Assembly: GCA_008973525.1 (NCBI GenBank)
Contig: WACJ01000216.1
Location: forward strand, 372,001-436,000
Length of the DNA stretch: 64,000 nucleotides
Reading direction: 5' to 3'
Source: Stenopsyche tienmushanensis
Lineage: Eukaryota > Arthropoda > Insecta > Trichoptera > Stenopsychidae
Made by a program: the position numbers and the translations under genes. Below the pieces are notes generated by a model. That model had not been told where the DNA came from. It saw nothing but the letters and a program-made list of their open reading frames with translations, and did no database searches. Of the stretch, positions 50,318 to 62,030 are shown one piece after another; positions within the stretch are counted from its first letter, which is position 1, and every line of letters begins with the position of its first letter.

Positions 50318-50966
50318 TGCACCCCTACAGCTGATTTCTAACTTGCCACTCTAAAACTGACAACTACACGGCCATGCCGTAATCGCTATATTCCTACTAT
50401 GACCTAAAAAATAAATATGACGTTTCGTATTTTTAATATAAATTAATATCATTGCGAAAATCCTAATTTGAATTTAAAGTTTAGCAAAAAAATCAATTGT
50501 GTATTTATTTCAAATATTGTAATTTTAATGAATTTATATTTACATTTAAATATTTTTAATACAAGCTTTATTAAATTTTCTATCTAATATTGTATAAATT
50601 TAGATAATAATGAAATCAAAATAACGTTGCAGTGCTAAAAAAATATTAAATGATTTATATTGCCCACTAATAATTGGTATTGTCTTTTATTTCGTCTATG
50701 GAATTATGTAAAATAACATGGTCGACTTTTATCGTGCTAGGACCTTATCAATGTGTAAATGAAACAAATTTTATGTCAAAGTCGGATTGACTGTTCGTGG
50801 AAGCTCTCGTTTTGAATGAAATATTTGTCTACCCGACCGTCACTTGTATTAACCAACCCGGCAGGAGCTCGGTAGCAAAGCGAGAAGGTAAAATTGCGTG
50901 AAATATTTTGCGAACTCGTGCCCACTTCGGGCGCGATGCGTTGAGGAACGAGATGAAGTCCGGGCG
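50318..50966. promoter_or_regulatory. Shared divergent promoter interval between TAPT1 and the oxidase
   Basis: The two start codons face away from each other with about 650 bp between them, so both 5' UTRs and promoters must lie here unless upstream exons are elsewhere. The middle (about 50400-50780) is AT-rich and the oxidase-proximal end (from about 50860) turns GC-rich. I see no convincing TATA box. Co-regulation is inference from geometry only. Confidence 0.5.
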
Positions 50967-52785
50967 ATGAGCGAGAGACGGCGCGTGGTGGTCGTCGGCG
51001 GCGGCGCGGCGGGGCTTGCGGCCGCCGACCACCTGGCTGCGCACGGCTGCCGCGACTTCCTACTCCTGGAGGCGCGGAATCGCATCGGCGGCCGCATCGT
51101 CTCCATTCCGCTCGGCACCCAGCGCATCGAGCTCGGTGCCAATTGGATTCACGGTGTCCTCGGCAACCCGATGTTCGAACTGGCCATCGCCCATGGCCTC
51201 GTCGATATTGTCGGGTCGCCAAAACCGCATCGAGTCATCGCCGCCACCGAGCAAGGCAAGCAAGTCCCGTTCGGCGTCTTGCAAGAGATATACGAGGCTT
51301 ACTGTTTGTTTTCTGCGACGATGCGAAGAGTACTTCATCTGTCAATATTTGCCTCCCCCCGACATCAACAGCGTCGGGGAACACGTCAACCTTGAAGCAG
51401 CTCTTTACTTGGAAAAGATGCCCGAATCAGAAGAAAAGAGAATGCGCAAATTGATTTTCGATTGTCTCCTTAAAAGGGAAACGTGCATCTCGGGCTGTCA
51501 CACGATGAACGAGATCGACCTTCTCGAACTGGGTAGCTACACCGAACTCCAGGGCGGTAATATTGTTCTTCCATCTGGCTATAGTTCCATTCTTGAGCCA
51601 CTAATGAGGCATATTCCGCCCGAAAATGTCAAGACTAATCGTCCCGTTAAATCAATACGGTGGGGTATGGCAATCGGTTCCGGCTCAATCAACAGCCCCG
51701 GTGCCGATTCAGGCATTGACGATCCAGGTAACGAATCGGACGATTCGGACAAAACCGTCATCGACTACAGTCCAAATGCGTCACCCATCCCAGGAGAAAT
51801 TCCTGAAAGACCCCGACGGAACTCAGGAAAGCCTCTTTCAAACGAGTCAGTCAACAAGAAGGAACGTCTATACGACTGTGGAAATTGAATGTGAAAACGG
51901 TGAAATTTACTACGCCGACCATCTTATTTGCACAATTCCATTGGGCGTTCTAAAAGAAAAAGCAGACACTCTCTTCTCGCCAAATTTGCCTGAATACAAA
52001 ATGGAATCCATCGATAGACTCCTGTTCGGGACGGTAGACAAAATATTTCTACATTACGATAGGCCGTTTTTAAATCCGACAATATCAGAAGTGCTGCTAC
52101 TATGGGAGCCGCATTCGGATGAGCCAGACGATATATCTCAAAATTGGTACAAGAAAATCTATTCGTTTTCAAAAGTGTCCGAGACTATCATTCTAGGATG
52201 GATATCCGGTAAAGAAGCTGAATATATGGAGACTTTATCAATGGAAATTGTATCTGAAAAATGTACTGAAATTCTTAGAAAGTTTTTAAACGATCCCTAT
52301 GTTCCGAAACCCCAGAAATGTGTATAGTAAGTATCCGATCGATTTAAAGTATTATTTGTGTTTGTTACGAATACGTAATTTAAATGACGCAAATTAATTT
52401 ATTGCAGCACTAGTTGGCGAAATCAACCAGTACAGTCGCGGATCTTACTCCGCAATTGCCGTCGGCGCTTCTCAGATTGACATAGAACAAATTGCTCAGC
52501 CTTTATACTTAAGTCCCCATCAGAGAAAGGTATTTTTTGTGAATGATTTGTGGATTTACGTTTTATATATTAATATTCATCTATGAATATATTTTTTAGC
52601 CGACTCTCTTGTTTGCGGGTGAACATACGCATAGCAATTTTTATTCTACGGTTCACGGTGCATACCTTTCTGGGAGAACCGCAGCTCAACACCTACTTTT
52701 ACCCGATGAAGGCGAGGAAGTTGTCCTAGAATGTAATGAAACTAGCGATCTTAGTTCCTGGATTCAAGGGATGTCTTTGAACTGA
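50967..52785 (+). CDS. Spermine/polyamine oxidase-like FAD amine oxidase, three exons, three apparent +1 frame breaks
   Basis: Oxidises spermine or related polyamines, giving spermidine, an aminopropanal and H2O2. From ATG 50967, residues 7-16 are the VVVVGGGAAG dinucleotide loop, E35 the expected ribose-binding acid, then ARNRIGGR and GANWIHG. Later come RRCEEYF, RETCISGCHTM, ELGSYTELQGGNIVLPSGYS, ADHLICTIPLGVLK, FGTVDKIFLHYD, GSYSAIAVGAS and the C-terminal LLFAGEHTHSNFYSTVHGAY. Exons: 50967-52326, 52408-52529 and 52600-52785 (GT-AG introns of 81 and 70 bp, phases agree). Conservation crosses three reading frames: one surplus base near 51303, one between 51660 and 51880, one near 52427. Removing one base at each gives 1665 nt, about 554 aa, a usual family length. 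An in-frame upstream ATG at 50898 exists, but 50967 puts the FAD loop near the N terminus as in relatives. The C terminus (GMSLN) lacks a peroxisomal PTS1, favouring cytosolic SMOX over peroxisomal PAOX. The 5' part is GC-rich against its surroundings. It may be functional with assembly errors, or a pseudogene. Confidence 0.9.
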
Positions 52786-55420
52786 ATAAATTGATATTTT
52801 AATGATGTTAAAAAAGAGAGATTTTATGAGGCTTTGTGATTTTTTAATTGTTTTTTTTTTCTCTTCGTTTTATAGTTTACATATACATTCATTTAGAATA
52901 ATTTAGTTTGAAACTCCCCCTGATTATTTGAATACTTTGATAGAATAATTCAATGACATTTATAAAGCTTTATATTTATACGTATGAGAATGGGTTCTAC
53001 CATATTTATTACCAAATAATTGTCAATCAAATTGATGCGTAAAACCATTTATTTAATGTGATATAGTTTACGTATAAATTTATTTCACATGTCGAGAAAT
53101 TAGACATTTTTTCTGTTTAATTTCTTCCATCATTTTGTAAATATAGATAGGCATTCTTAATTAATTTATATTTTTACGGTTCTGTGATAATGATGATTGT
53201 CGACAGATTTATGCGCAGCGAATTGTGTTATATTCATTATTTTCGATGCATCAATATAAATGATTGCTCCTTTTCATTTTACGTTACAAATATTCAAGTA
53301 TTTCATTCAGATACGCAGCTGGCAATGATCATCAGATCGAGTTGCATATATAAACTTCAATCGTTGTTTTCGTTATCTTGTTATAAAACGTTTATCTGTT
53401 TTATATGCTATTTCATCTTAGTGTTGCATTGAAATTTTAAAATGCGTATGCAAATTCTTGCACAAATTTATCGAAATACAATAAACGCGTCTCGCACTAT
53501 GCAGACCACTTTTATTGAATAAACATACGGTGACATGAAACCAATAATAACCGAAGTGTTTGTCAAAGATTAGGGTCACATCCCGCCTTCAAAATAATGC
53601 TATTGAAGCATATTAAATATTCATATGAGCATTATATTTCTTATGAATTTAATAAGATAATTCAATACAATTCTATAGGCTGAATATTATTTTATGATAC
53701 AGACTTACAAAAGCGTAATGTAAATGTTCCCCTTTGTTTAATTTACTTATAAAAATATTTTGAGAACCTCAGCGTTTAATCAGATCATATGAAACGTTTT
53801 TAAAGATCAGAATAAACTTAATGCATCAATGAAACGTTGTTATTCATTGAAAGCATACATCAATTTAACGACTGGCTGTAAGCATATTGTTAAAAATTCA
53901 ATTTGAAAAGTTTTTTCGTAAATATTTTGTAGAATCTAACCTTAATAATTATAATAATTGCAATTATGTATCGTTCAGCATTTCTTATATCGAGCCGATT
54001 AATTTTGCATGACCGTTTTATATGATTTAATTTATTTTGTGCAAAAATGAAACTTAAAGACTATCAACCATAATCAAAATTATCTCAAAGCGTGACACAT
54101 GACATTGATAAAATTTCCTTTCTATTTGGAAACGATTTTTTTAAAGTAGATTTTAAACAGCATTACATATCTAATAATATTAATAAATCGGATAATACCG
54201 CTTCCTCGTCAGTTGTATTGCGAATCATTTAGTCTAAGTGTATTTATTTTATTTTCACACTCATCGGAATCAATCGATTTGTTTTGAACGCTTCAATGTG
54301 TCACTTGTTCGTATATTTTTCTACTAATATTCGGTGTATCACAGGTCGATCAATACCTTTTTCGAAGCTATTTTATAAAGTTTAAGATACTTAAGCGACT
54401 CTAAAAATATTGAATTACGTTGTTAATTTAGAAATAACTATGTTTATCTTGTCGATTTTTGAATGCGTCGTTTTTATGTGCACTGTGCCATATACAAACT
54501 TGAGCCATTTGTACAAAGAATGTCAGTCTTCATATTGTTCCCGTATTGCATTTACATATTTATTAAACATTATTTTTAGTATGCAGTGACGTTTTTACTC
54601 AAAAATATCTGAAGTATTATTTTCTTATTGGGATGCAATATACAAGTAAATAAAATAGTTGTTTAAGTTTGTGGTTTCTTTACGTCTATCTAATTGAGGA
54701 TTTTTTCAACCGAACAACATACAATGTAAATAAAAATATGTGCCTGGTCTGCTAAAATAAAATCAGCTAAATAAATCTCGTAATATTTTTAATAAGTTAA
54801 ATCAATAGTCATTTCATGAAGCTTTTTTTCATAGGAATAGAAACGTTTTTTTGATTTATATGCGTTGATGGACATATATTTTTTAGTATCGGCAACTGTA
54901 AATATACCTATTATATAAATGTTACGTATTTATGAAACATATACATGTTTTGTTGAATATTCTTCAGAATGAAAACTTATACATTTTTTGGCCTTTTTCT
55001 TTTGTTGTTATGAATCAAAATATATTTGCTTATTTCTAGTCAAATGTAGATTTATTGATATGAAATTATTGCTAAATAAATAATTTTGCATTAAACATAT
55101 TTTTTATTAAAAACGCACTCATAACTCGGCTGCAAATTAAACCTATCCAAGGTCTATGTGCTTTAAAAGTATAATAAAAATACAGCAAGAGAATACATAG
55201 TTTGTTTGTCTTTTAAATCAAAAGGCGTCCATAAGAAAACCAAGCTGAAGCAGTGATCCTGTTCAAATAAAACCAAAAATATACTGATTTGTAGGTATTC
55301 TTAAGACTCGACATTTTCAAAGTCCAGGGACTCAAGACTTATTTTCTCTACGATTATGTACAGATCTTTTTAAAGCAAATATTTGTATGTGTTAAATATG
55401 TATGTATGTATAAATTAAAA
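52786..55420. other. AT-rich interval after the oxidase gene
   Basis: AATAAA overlaps the oxidase stop codon (52785-52790) and is a possible though very early poly(A) signal. Nothing further is recognisable. Confidence 0.5.
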
Positions 55421-55476
55421 GAACTATCTTGTTCTATCCTGAATCATTTTCAGAGTCAGTTTCTTCAGTGTTTTAT

Positions 55477-56080
55477 TCATCTTTGTGTTTCTGTTTGATA
55501 AGTTTTCTGGTACAATGTTTCAATTGCAGCTCGAATAGCATGATTTATGCAAAGTTCATTGACGACAGGAATTTCACGCCCAAACTTTTTCATCGCACTA
55601 GCACCATCAGTCGTTGCTACTATTTCACGTTCAAAAACAATTCCAACTTTCAACAATTTTACCAATTTCAAAAGAATCACATTTTCCCGGAATATAAACA
55701 AGTCCTAGATTAAATATATCGTTTTCAGAATGTACTATAATATTAAAATATGTCTTCCATTTTTTATGCTCGTCCACTCATCCATTGTCAGGCTAAAGCG
55801 AGCATTCACTTCTTTTAAGCCTTTTATATTGGAAATTACTTCACTTATTTTTTCTTTGTAAAATTTTAAAATCAGTCTCATGATGTCGGATTGATTTTTG
55901 GTAATGAAAACCCTTTTAGTGTAACATATTCATGAATTAAATCACTGTTTGTAATTCCTCTTATGGAAAAACCATCTAACGCAGCTAACCGGGCAACGAT
56001 TTCTGAAAGCAGTTTTCCTCCTCACAAAATTTACATGGGATCATGGAGCACCAGACCCTGGCGAAAAATAAAATTGATGC
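55477..56080 (-). mobile_element. hAT transposase remnant
   Basis: Minus-strand frames read in order: LLSEIVARLAALDGFSIRGI near 56000, LPKINPTS, RFSLTMDEWTSIKNGRHILI at about 55800-55745, then EREIVATTDGASAMKKFGRE and LCINHAIRAAIETLYQK at 55477-55620. These are the conserved N-terminal, DEWTS and TDGASxMxK...C-NHAIHL blocks of hAT transposases. The parts between are deleted or frame-shifted, and no terminal repeats were found. Confidence 0.85.
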
Positions 56081-56324
56081 GATCAAGGTTGTTAATCTGG
56101 ACTCTGAGGTCTAATTGGTGAAATAATAGCCTCTACAGTAAATTTAGAACCTTTTCATTGATGCAACTGTGTCTAACAGACAAACATATGTAATTAAATA
56201 ACCCACTGTGAAACTTACCATAGAAAAATTAGATTAGCCAAATGCTGAATAATCCTGATTGATGATTCCACCGACGCCTATTAAAATACTAAAAGCAAAT
56301 TATTTTGGATCTCATGCAATAAGA

Positions 56325-56410
56325 CCCTTTGCACTCGAGAGGTCACTGTATGATTTGATGCCACAACTCAAGAGGTGACTCTCGCTCACCACTCAGTTTA
56401 ATGCGGAAAT
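56325..56410. repeat. Degenerate CCCTTTGCACTCGAG-type repeat end
   Basis: 'ccctttgcactcgagaggtc' is followed by 'gaggtgactctcgctcacca', and the latter also appears at 9088-9110 inside the first TTAA-bounded unit. This links the two sites as fragments of one family. The TTAA is not preserved. Confidence 0.4.
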
Positions 56411-57701
56411 TCACAGTACAGAATATTTCACAGTACAGCATTTTTGCAATAATTCCATTGCAATGTCAAATCTTCATACTGTAAAGGTAAGAATGTGATA
56501 TTGTATCGTATTTATAATATTTGAGGAGGATGAAGGAATTTTATTTAAATAAAAACAAACATACAATAAAATATATGTATATATTCTGATAAAATAATAT
56601 ATATATATTTCTTGCAATATATACTTTCCCTTGGCTTTAAATGGTTTTAATCTTTAAAAACTACACATTTTATTACACAGCCCATAATCATCGCAGAATG
56701 GTTGTTTTAACAAATTATAAACCTATAAAAGACAGCAAAACTCATAATCCATTTAATAAATATTTTTTTACACTGATAAGTTTTTGAGGTAGGTAAAATA
56801 TCCGCACAATATTTGACAATTCAAAAAAAAAAAAAAAAACAACAAAAAAATACAAAAATAGTGCCAATACTCAAACGTAGGCCGAAATATCACAAATATA
56901 CTTTCAGTGTTTTTAACAAATAACATCCGAAAAATGTTAACCATGTAGAAAATAACATAAATATTAGAACTTCTGCTTATTAAAAAAAAATATATGTCAA
57001 AACACGTTAAACAACTTTTTCTAAAAATTCAATTTTATCATTAACAATCCAATAAAACACTAATGAATTTTCTTCAACACATATCAATAAAAAATTACAA
57101 ATAAAACCTTCCGTAAAATACATATGCTTCTATCGATCAGGAGGCTATATAAAACTATGCAAGGTTTCGAAATGTTTCATGAGCATTTTTTATGATTTCA
57201 ACAGCAAGGAATGTTATTTAATGAAAATGCTATTAAGGAAAAGCCAATACGATAATAAGATAAAGCCAAAGAAGTTAATCAATTACAAAAATCGTAAAAA
57301 CGTATCATAGTTTAAATACTACATCCATTCAGATTTATATTGAATCCTCGTCTCATCTTTGAGCTTCCATTACTAACACCATAAACTGTATCCTAACCAT
57401 TTAAAAAACATATAAAAAGGATATTTTTGTATTTAGAAGCTATTATATATATATATATGTTTGATCATCCTAACGATATATAGACGATTCAGCATTTTTC
57501 GCTATAGATAACGTTAACAAATCCAATAATTATAAACAAACGTGATATATTAAAATTTTAATAAACGATTACAGTGTCAACTTTATGGAAGTTGTGCATT
57601 AATAACGAACATAAAAATATAATCATCCAACCGTTATACAGATCAAAATGATGTACAAGGTCCTCATTTACGTCACTATCGCATAAAAATATATGCGCGC
57701 G

Positions 57702-58430
57702 TTAGGGTGGTCCTTAGACTTTTAAAAAATTGGGCGATCACCCCATCATAGGATTTTTCTGCCCTAATACGTGTTTTTATTTATAAAAAAAATATTTTAG
57801 AGATCGCTAACATAAGTCGAAGTTTCAGAAAAAAACGTTGTATGGCTACTTACCCCCCTTTCTTAATTCTTTCCTGTGGGTACGTATTCAGATTGAGCCC
57901 TGCCCCACTTCAAATTTAGTCAATAGCGAGAGCATGCGTTTTGTTTCCCCAATTATACGTACTTATTTCAACTTATCATGGCGTTCATAAGCAGTGACGG
58001 AAGTTTATTAATTAAAAATAAAACCGATATTTGGCTTGTCAAGTGTATCAACCTCGAGATGACTATAAAGAGTTACTGAATCTCTCCATCATTTACTTGG
58101 GAGGAATTCCTGAAAAATGAATTTCGTTTAGGAGACCTGCTGATCTTCACCGTGCTAAAGGGATGACTAAATATGTATTACTTGATTTTTTTTAAATTTA
58201 AACCTCAGTTTAAACTGACGTAAAAGAAAATGAAAGCAGTGAAAGATATTTGTCTTTTCACAGTCGTAATATATATAAAATACTGGTTTCAAGCGCCTGT
58301 CGGATATTCAGTAACTAAGTGATTGAAACAGTGTTTTAATTTTTTTAATGAAAATTCAAACCTTGGTAGCGATCCCTAAATATTATTTTAAAAAATTGAT
58401 TTTTTGGCCCAAATAAGGACCACCCCTAAT
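57702..58430. mobile_element. Terminal-inverted-repeat element, superfamily unassigned, about 729 bp
   Basis: Left end TTAGGGTGGTCCTTAGACTT; right end the inverse of ATTAGGGGTGGTCCTTATTT. A plus-strand relic near 58040-58190 reads YQPRDDYKELLNLSIIYLGG, then FRRPADLHRAKGMTKYVLL after a stop. This resembles strings I associate with unclassified insect transposon proteins (a LG-x-P ... H-AR-M pattern). The target duplication could be TTA or TTAA and is not resolved. Confidence 0.6.
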
Positions 58431-60976
58431 GTTGATGCATTATGAGAAGACCCTTGTATGAGTTAAAATAATTACTTTTAAAAATAGATTACTTTTTAGA
58501 CTGATTCGAATGTAATATCATTTCGTTAATTTGCATTCAAACAGGAATATAATCATATTTTAAAAATGTATAAAATTATTTTGAAGGATCGATGCAGTCC
58601 CCAGATATATCTTAAATCAATATATATGATAACAGTGTTTTCAATTACATTTTTCATATACATACATATGTATAATTTTGATATATTTATGCCAGCAATT
58701 ATGAAAGTGTAAATTTAGTTTAATGTTATGAAAAGAAGATGGTTTTTTACTCTAGGTGATATTTCAAGAAGCTTTAATACTCCCATAATATGACTAGTGC
58801 AACTTTCATAATCATTAGTACAAATTTATACAATTATAAATTTATTGAGACTCTTCATTGAATTCAAATACAATGGTTATTAACATAAAAATGAGCTTTC
58901 TTCATATATACAAACACTATTAAGGCAATCAAAAATAAAAATGAAAGACGGCAGACGACGTTCAATTCATTCAAAACCACCCCTCCTAATCAATCTTGAC
59001 ACAAGAGTTATATTAATGTTAACAAAATACAAAAAGATTACAAAGAGATTATAATAAACCTTAAATCTAACAGAGGTGTATTCATGTAGTTAATATTAAT
59101 ATTCTTATTCCATAGGATCTAAAAAAATACGTAGACTGTTTTTTTAAAGTTGAGAAATAAATTTATCAACCAGCAATAAATAATTCCCTTTTTGTGTACC
59201 GAATTTCTTAGCGTACATAGAGATATTATTTTTAAATCCTTATTACGTAACTAAAAGAAAATCATTTGGTGTGTCAAATGACTATAACGTTGATTAAATA
59301 TAAAATGAATAATAAACGTAGAAAACATGTATGTAAGTCACTCGTTAAAATCAACTAACTATCGCGCGTCACATTAATGATAACAAATCACGCGCGCTAA
59401 TAAAATGTAACACCAAATACATATATTTACACAAAATCCATGATCAAAAATGATATCTGCGATTTATGATCTTTTATGAATCAATAATCATTGAGCTTTG
59501 TAATAAATCATAAGAATAAAATTAATATTTATTAATAATAGTAACTTTTCATAATGTACAATAACATTCAATAAACGATTTCGTTAAGAATTCAAAAATA
59601 AAAGACAAAAATTTAACTCGTCATTCACAATCAATGCGTAACTGATGATTAATTTTGATTATAAATCTATACACGTGTTCCCTATTTTGGATAAAATTAT
59701 TTCACCAAAACTAAATCTATAATTAGGCCAAAAATACGTTTTTAAAAATCGACTATAGTTCACAGTTTGTAACGGTATTTAAATGTATTACAGAATATGA
59801 AAACTATTTAAATATACTATTTAACATGTTTGTATAAGACACTATAAATTTTTGAATGTGCTGGACGCGTATTATATAATATTAGTCCAGTGTTTTCCTT
59901 TTGTATAATTGACTTCCTCTCCGAATGTATATATCAAATCGCACAAATATAAATCAAATTTATTTGGATAAATTTTAAAGCATTTTATTATAAATCTGGC
60001 ACGAAAATGGTAAAAATACTAATTTAATTTTAAGGAAAATACATAGAGTAATCATTGCTGAATAAACGTATAACGTAGCGTGTCATTCCTTATGGAAATC
60101 TTTCCAACAATACGATACTTAACATAAGCTCATTTTCGTCCACGATAAATCCCTAAATTTTCTCACAATCCCAAGACTTCACCCTGTTAATAATTAAAAA
60201 TGGATGACAATAAGTTGTAAAAATATTTCCACATGTTAATCTAAGAATTTAAAAATATAATGCGTCGTCGTATGACTCCGATTTTTTTTTTTCCCCGTCG
60301 TGTTATAATTACGCAAATGATTTTTTTTTTTCGATCACTTCAGCAATCTTAAATCCAATACATCAAAACAGCGAATATATATATATATGTATTAATATTG
60401 TTATAAGATTAATTAATTTTAATACACAATGACACAATTATATAAATACATATATATCGATATAACACACAATGAGGTATTTTAGGAAGCATTAGAACGC
60501 GTCAAGTTCCCGCTTTACATAAAGAACCTTTTCACAAATCAGGCACAGAGGCACAACAGAATAATCGTATTTATCTGCATTTGTTTGATTGTAGTTCTAT
60601 AAAAACTAGAAAATCTCTTTCCAAAGGTAATGCCAAAAGTACAGGTCATTTGATAGGCGCAGGTCGCACAACGTCCTGAAAGATTTGTCTAAAATGAATG
60701 CTTGTATATAATATGCATAGTCAAATCTAAATGATGAACAGCGTAAAAAATGTAACATTTTTAATGCCAATAAAATACAAATCGGAAATACTAGGGATAA
60801 CGGATGAAAATTGATACGGGGCATCTAAATCATAACTTTCAAAAGAAATTAAACTTTTTTTACGCTCTATTTTAAATAGAGGGATATGTGCCGGATATTA
60901 CAAGAGCGATTATTACAAAACGAATGTTGAATATTCTGTATGGTAAGATTGTGTGCTTAAAATGTATGCTTAATTA
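58431..60976. other. AT-rich interval, no gene seen
   Basis: Short AT microsatellites occur (near 60379 and 60445). The only longer frame (60824-60606, minus) has no recognisable domain. Confidence 0.5.
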
Positions 60977-61455
60977 GTGGACGGCCGCGCGATCGCGCTA
61001 ATGAGTGAGTACACACATCCATGGAACGAAGATATAATGTATCTTGCCTTTGCGGACGACATCAAAATCAAGGCAAAATCGAGGTCGGAAGCTTTGGCGG
61101 CACTTACGTCTATCGACGGGGCTGCTGCTACCTTCAATATGCCAATCAAATATGACAAAACGAATGCTGGAGGATGTTCCTCCGTGAGTGTCAATAACAA
61201 TGTAATTGAAAAGGTCCAGGATTTTAAATATCTAGGGTCCATCCTCATGGTGAAGAATTTGATAAATAACTCGGGACGCGATGCGCCTCGAGAGATTCGA
61301 GAGGAAAGTTTTGAGAAAAATTTTCAAACCTCTCCAGAACGAGACCTCTGGTTCAGAAACCATGAGGTCCAATCGCAAGATCATGGTCATGTACGGCGAG
61401 GCATGCATCACTAGCTTCATCTGAACTCGCCGTCTCCGTTCGGCAGGTCATGTGA
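60977..61455 (+). mobile_element. Non-LTR retrotransposon reverse transcriptase fragment (palm to thumb)
   Basis: Reads MYLAFADDIKIKAKSRSEAL, then a basic KYDKTNAGG, then VIEKVQDFKYLGSIL, the order seen in LINE reverse transcriptases after the catalytic FADD box. Near the end a frame-shifted RRLRSAGHV resembles the common LRWAGHV string downstream of the thumb. The upstream half of the enzyme is missing. It resembles the fragment in TAPT1 intron 7, so both are 5'-truncated copies of one family. It runs directly into a mariner remnant. Confidence 0.8.
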
Positions 61456-62030
61456 CACAGTTGAAACACCAAGTTCTTCGAGCCATTTTAAAGGAAAAGT
61501 CGACAATAAGACTCAGGATAAAACAAACGAAATTTGCTGACGTTACTGGGGATGAGAAATGGGTAATCTACGACAGCCCGAGAAGGAAAAAACAGTGGCT
61601 TTCTTCGAATCAAGCACCTGTTTCCACCCCTCGACTGTCATTATCCTTGAAAAAGGTCCTCCTTTGTGTTTGGTGGGATTTTTTTGGCATAATTCACTAC
61701 AAATTATTAAAACCTGGCCAGACTGTCACAGCAGAGCTATTCTATGCACAATTAGATAGGTTAAAAGCGGAAATGCTCAAAAAGCGATCAGTGTTAATTA
61801 ACAACCAAACAAGAATATTACAGCATGATAATGCAAGACCACAAGGATAACGCAGAACAGAATGAGGGAGCTGGATTTGGAAGTGCTGCAACATCCACCA
61901 TATTCTCCTGATATTGCACCTTCAGACTTATCATATTTTCAAGTCATTAGAACATTCACTTCTGTGGAACAATGTTTTTTAAGTTTTTAAGACTTTATTT
62001 AAAAAATGACATTTTCATCCGGTACCCCTA
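61456..62030 (+). mobile_element. Mariner transposase remnant (DD34D), N terminus missing
   Basis: The translation carries VTGDEKWVIYDSPRRKKQWL (first catalytic D), VLLCVWWDFFGIIHYKLL, ILQHDNARP (second D) and, after a frame break near 61850, PPYSPDIAPSDL (third D, 34-residue spacing type). The N-terminal helix-turn-helix half is absent. A stretch near 62015 reading toward 'ccggtacccctaa' may be the right terminus. It differs from the mariner at 4933-5856, so at least two mariner lineages are present. Confidence 0.88.

Noticed and set aside
50776..51395. Long arginine- and proline-rich frames on both strands around the oxidase start
   Set aside because: Shadows of the GC-rich FAD-binding exon; no domain and no splice context.
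51016..51888. A separate 290-aa protein opening inside the oxidase in another frame
   Set aside because: Its N-terminal part is an out-of-frame shadow; only the later part is true oxidase sequence reached after a one-base shift.
56820..56860. Retrotransposon poly(A) tail
   Set aside because: A long A run without recognisable retroelement sequence upstream; plain low-complexity DNA is enough to explain it.
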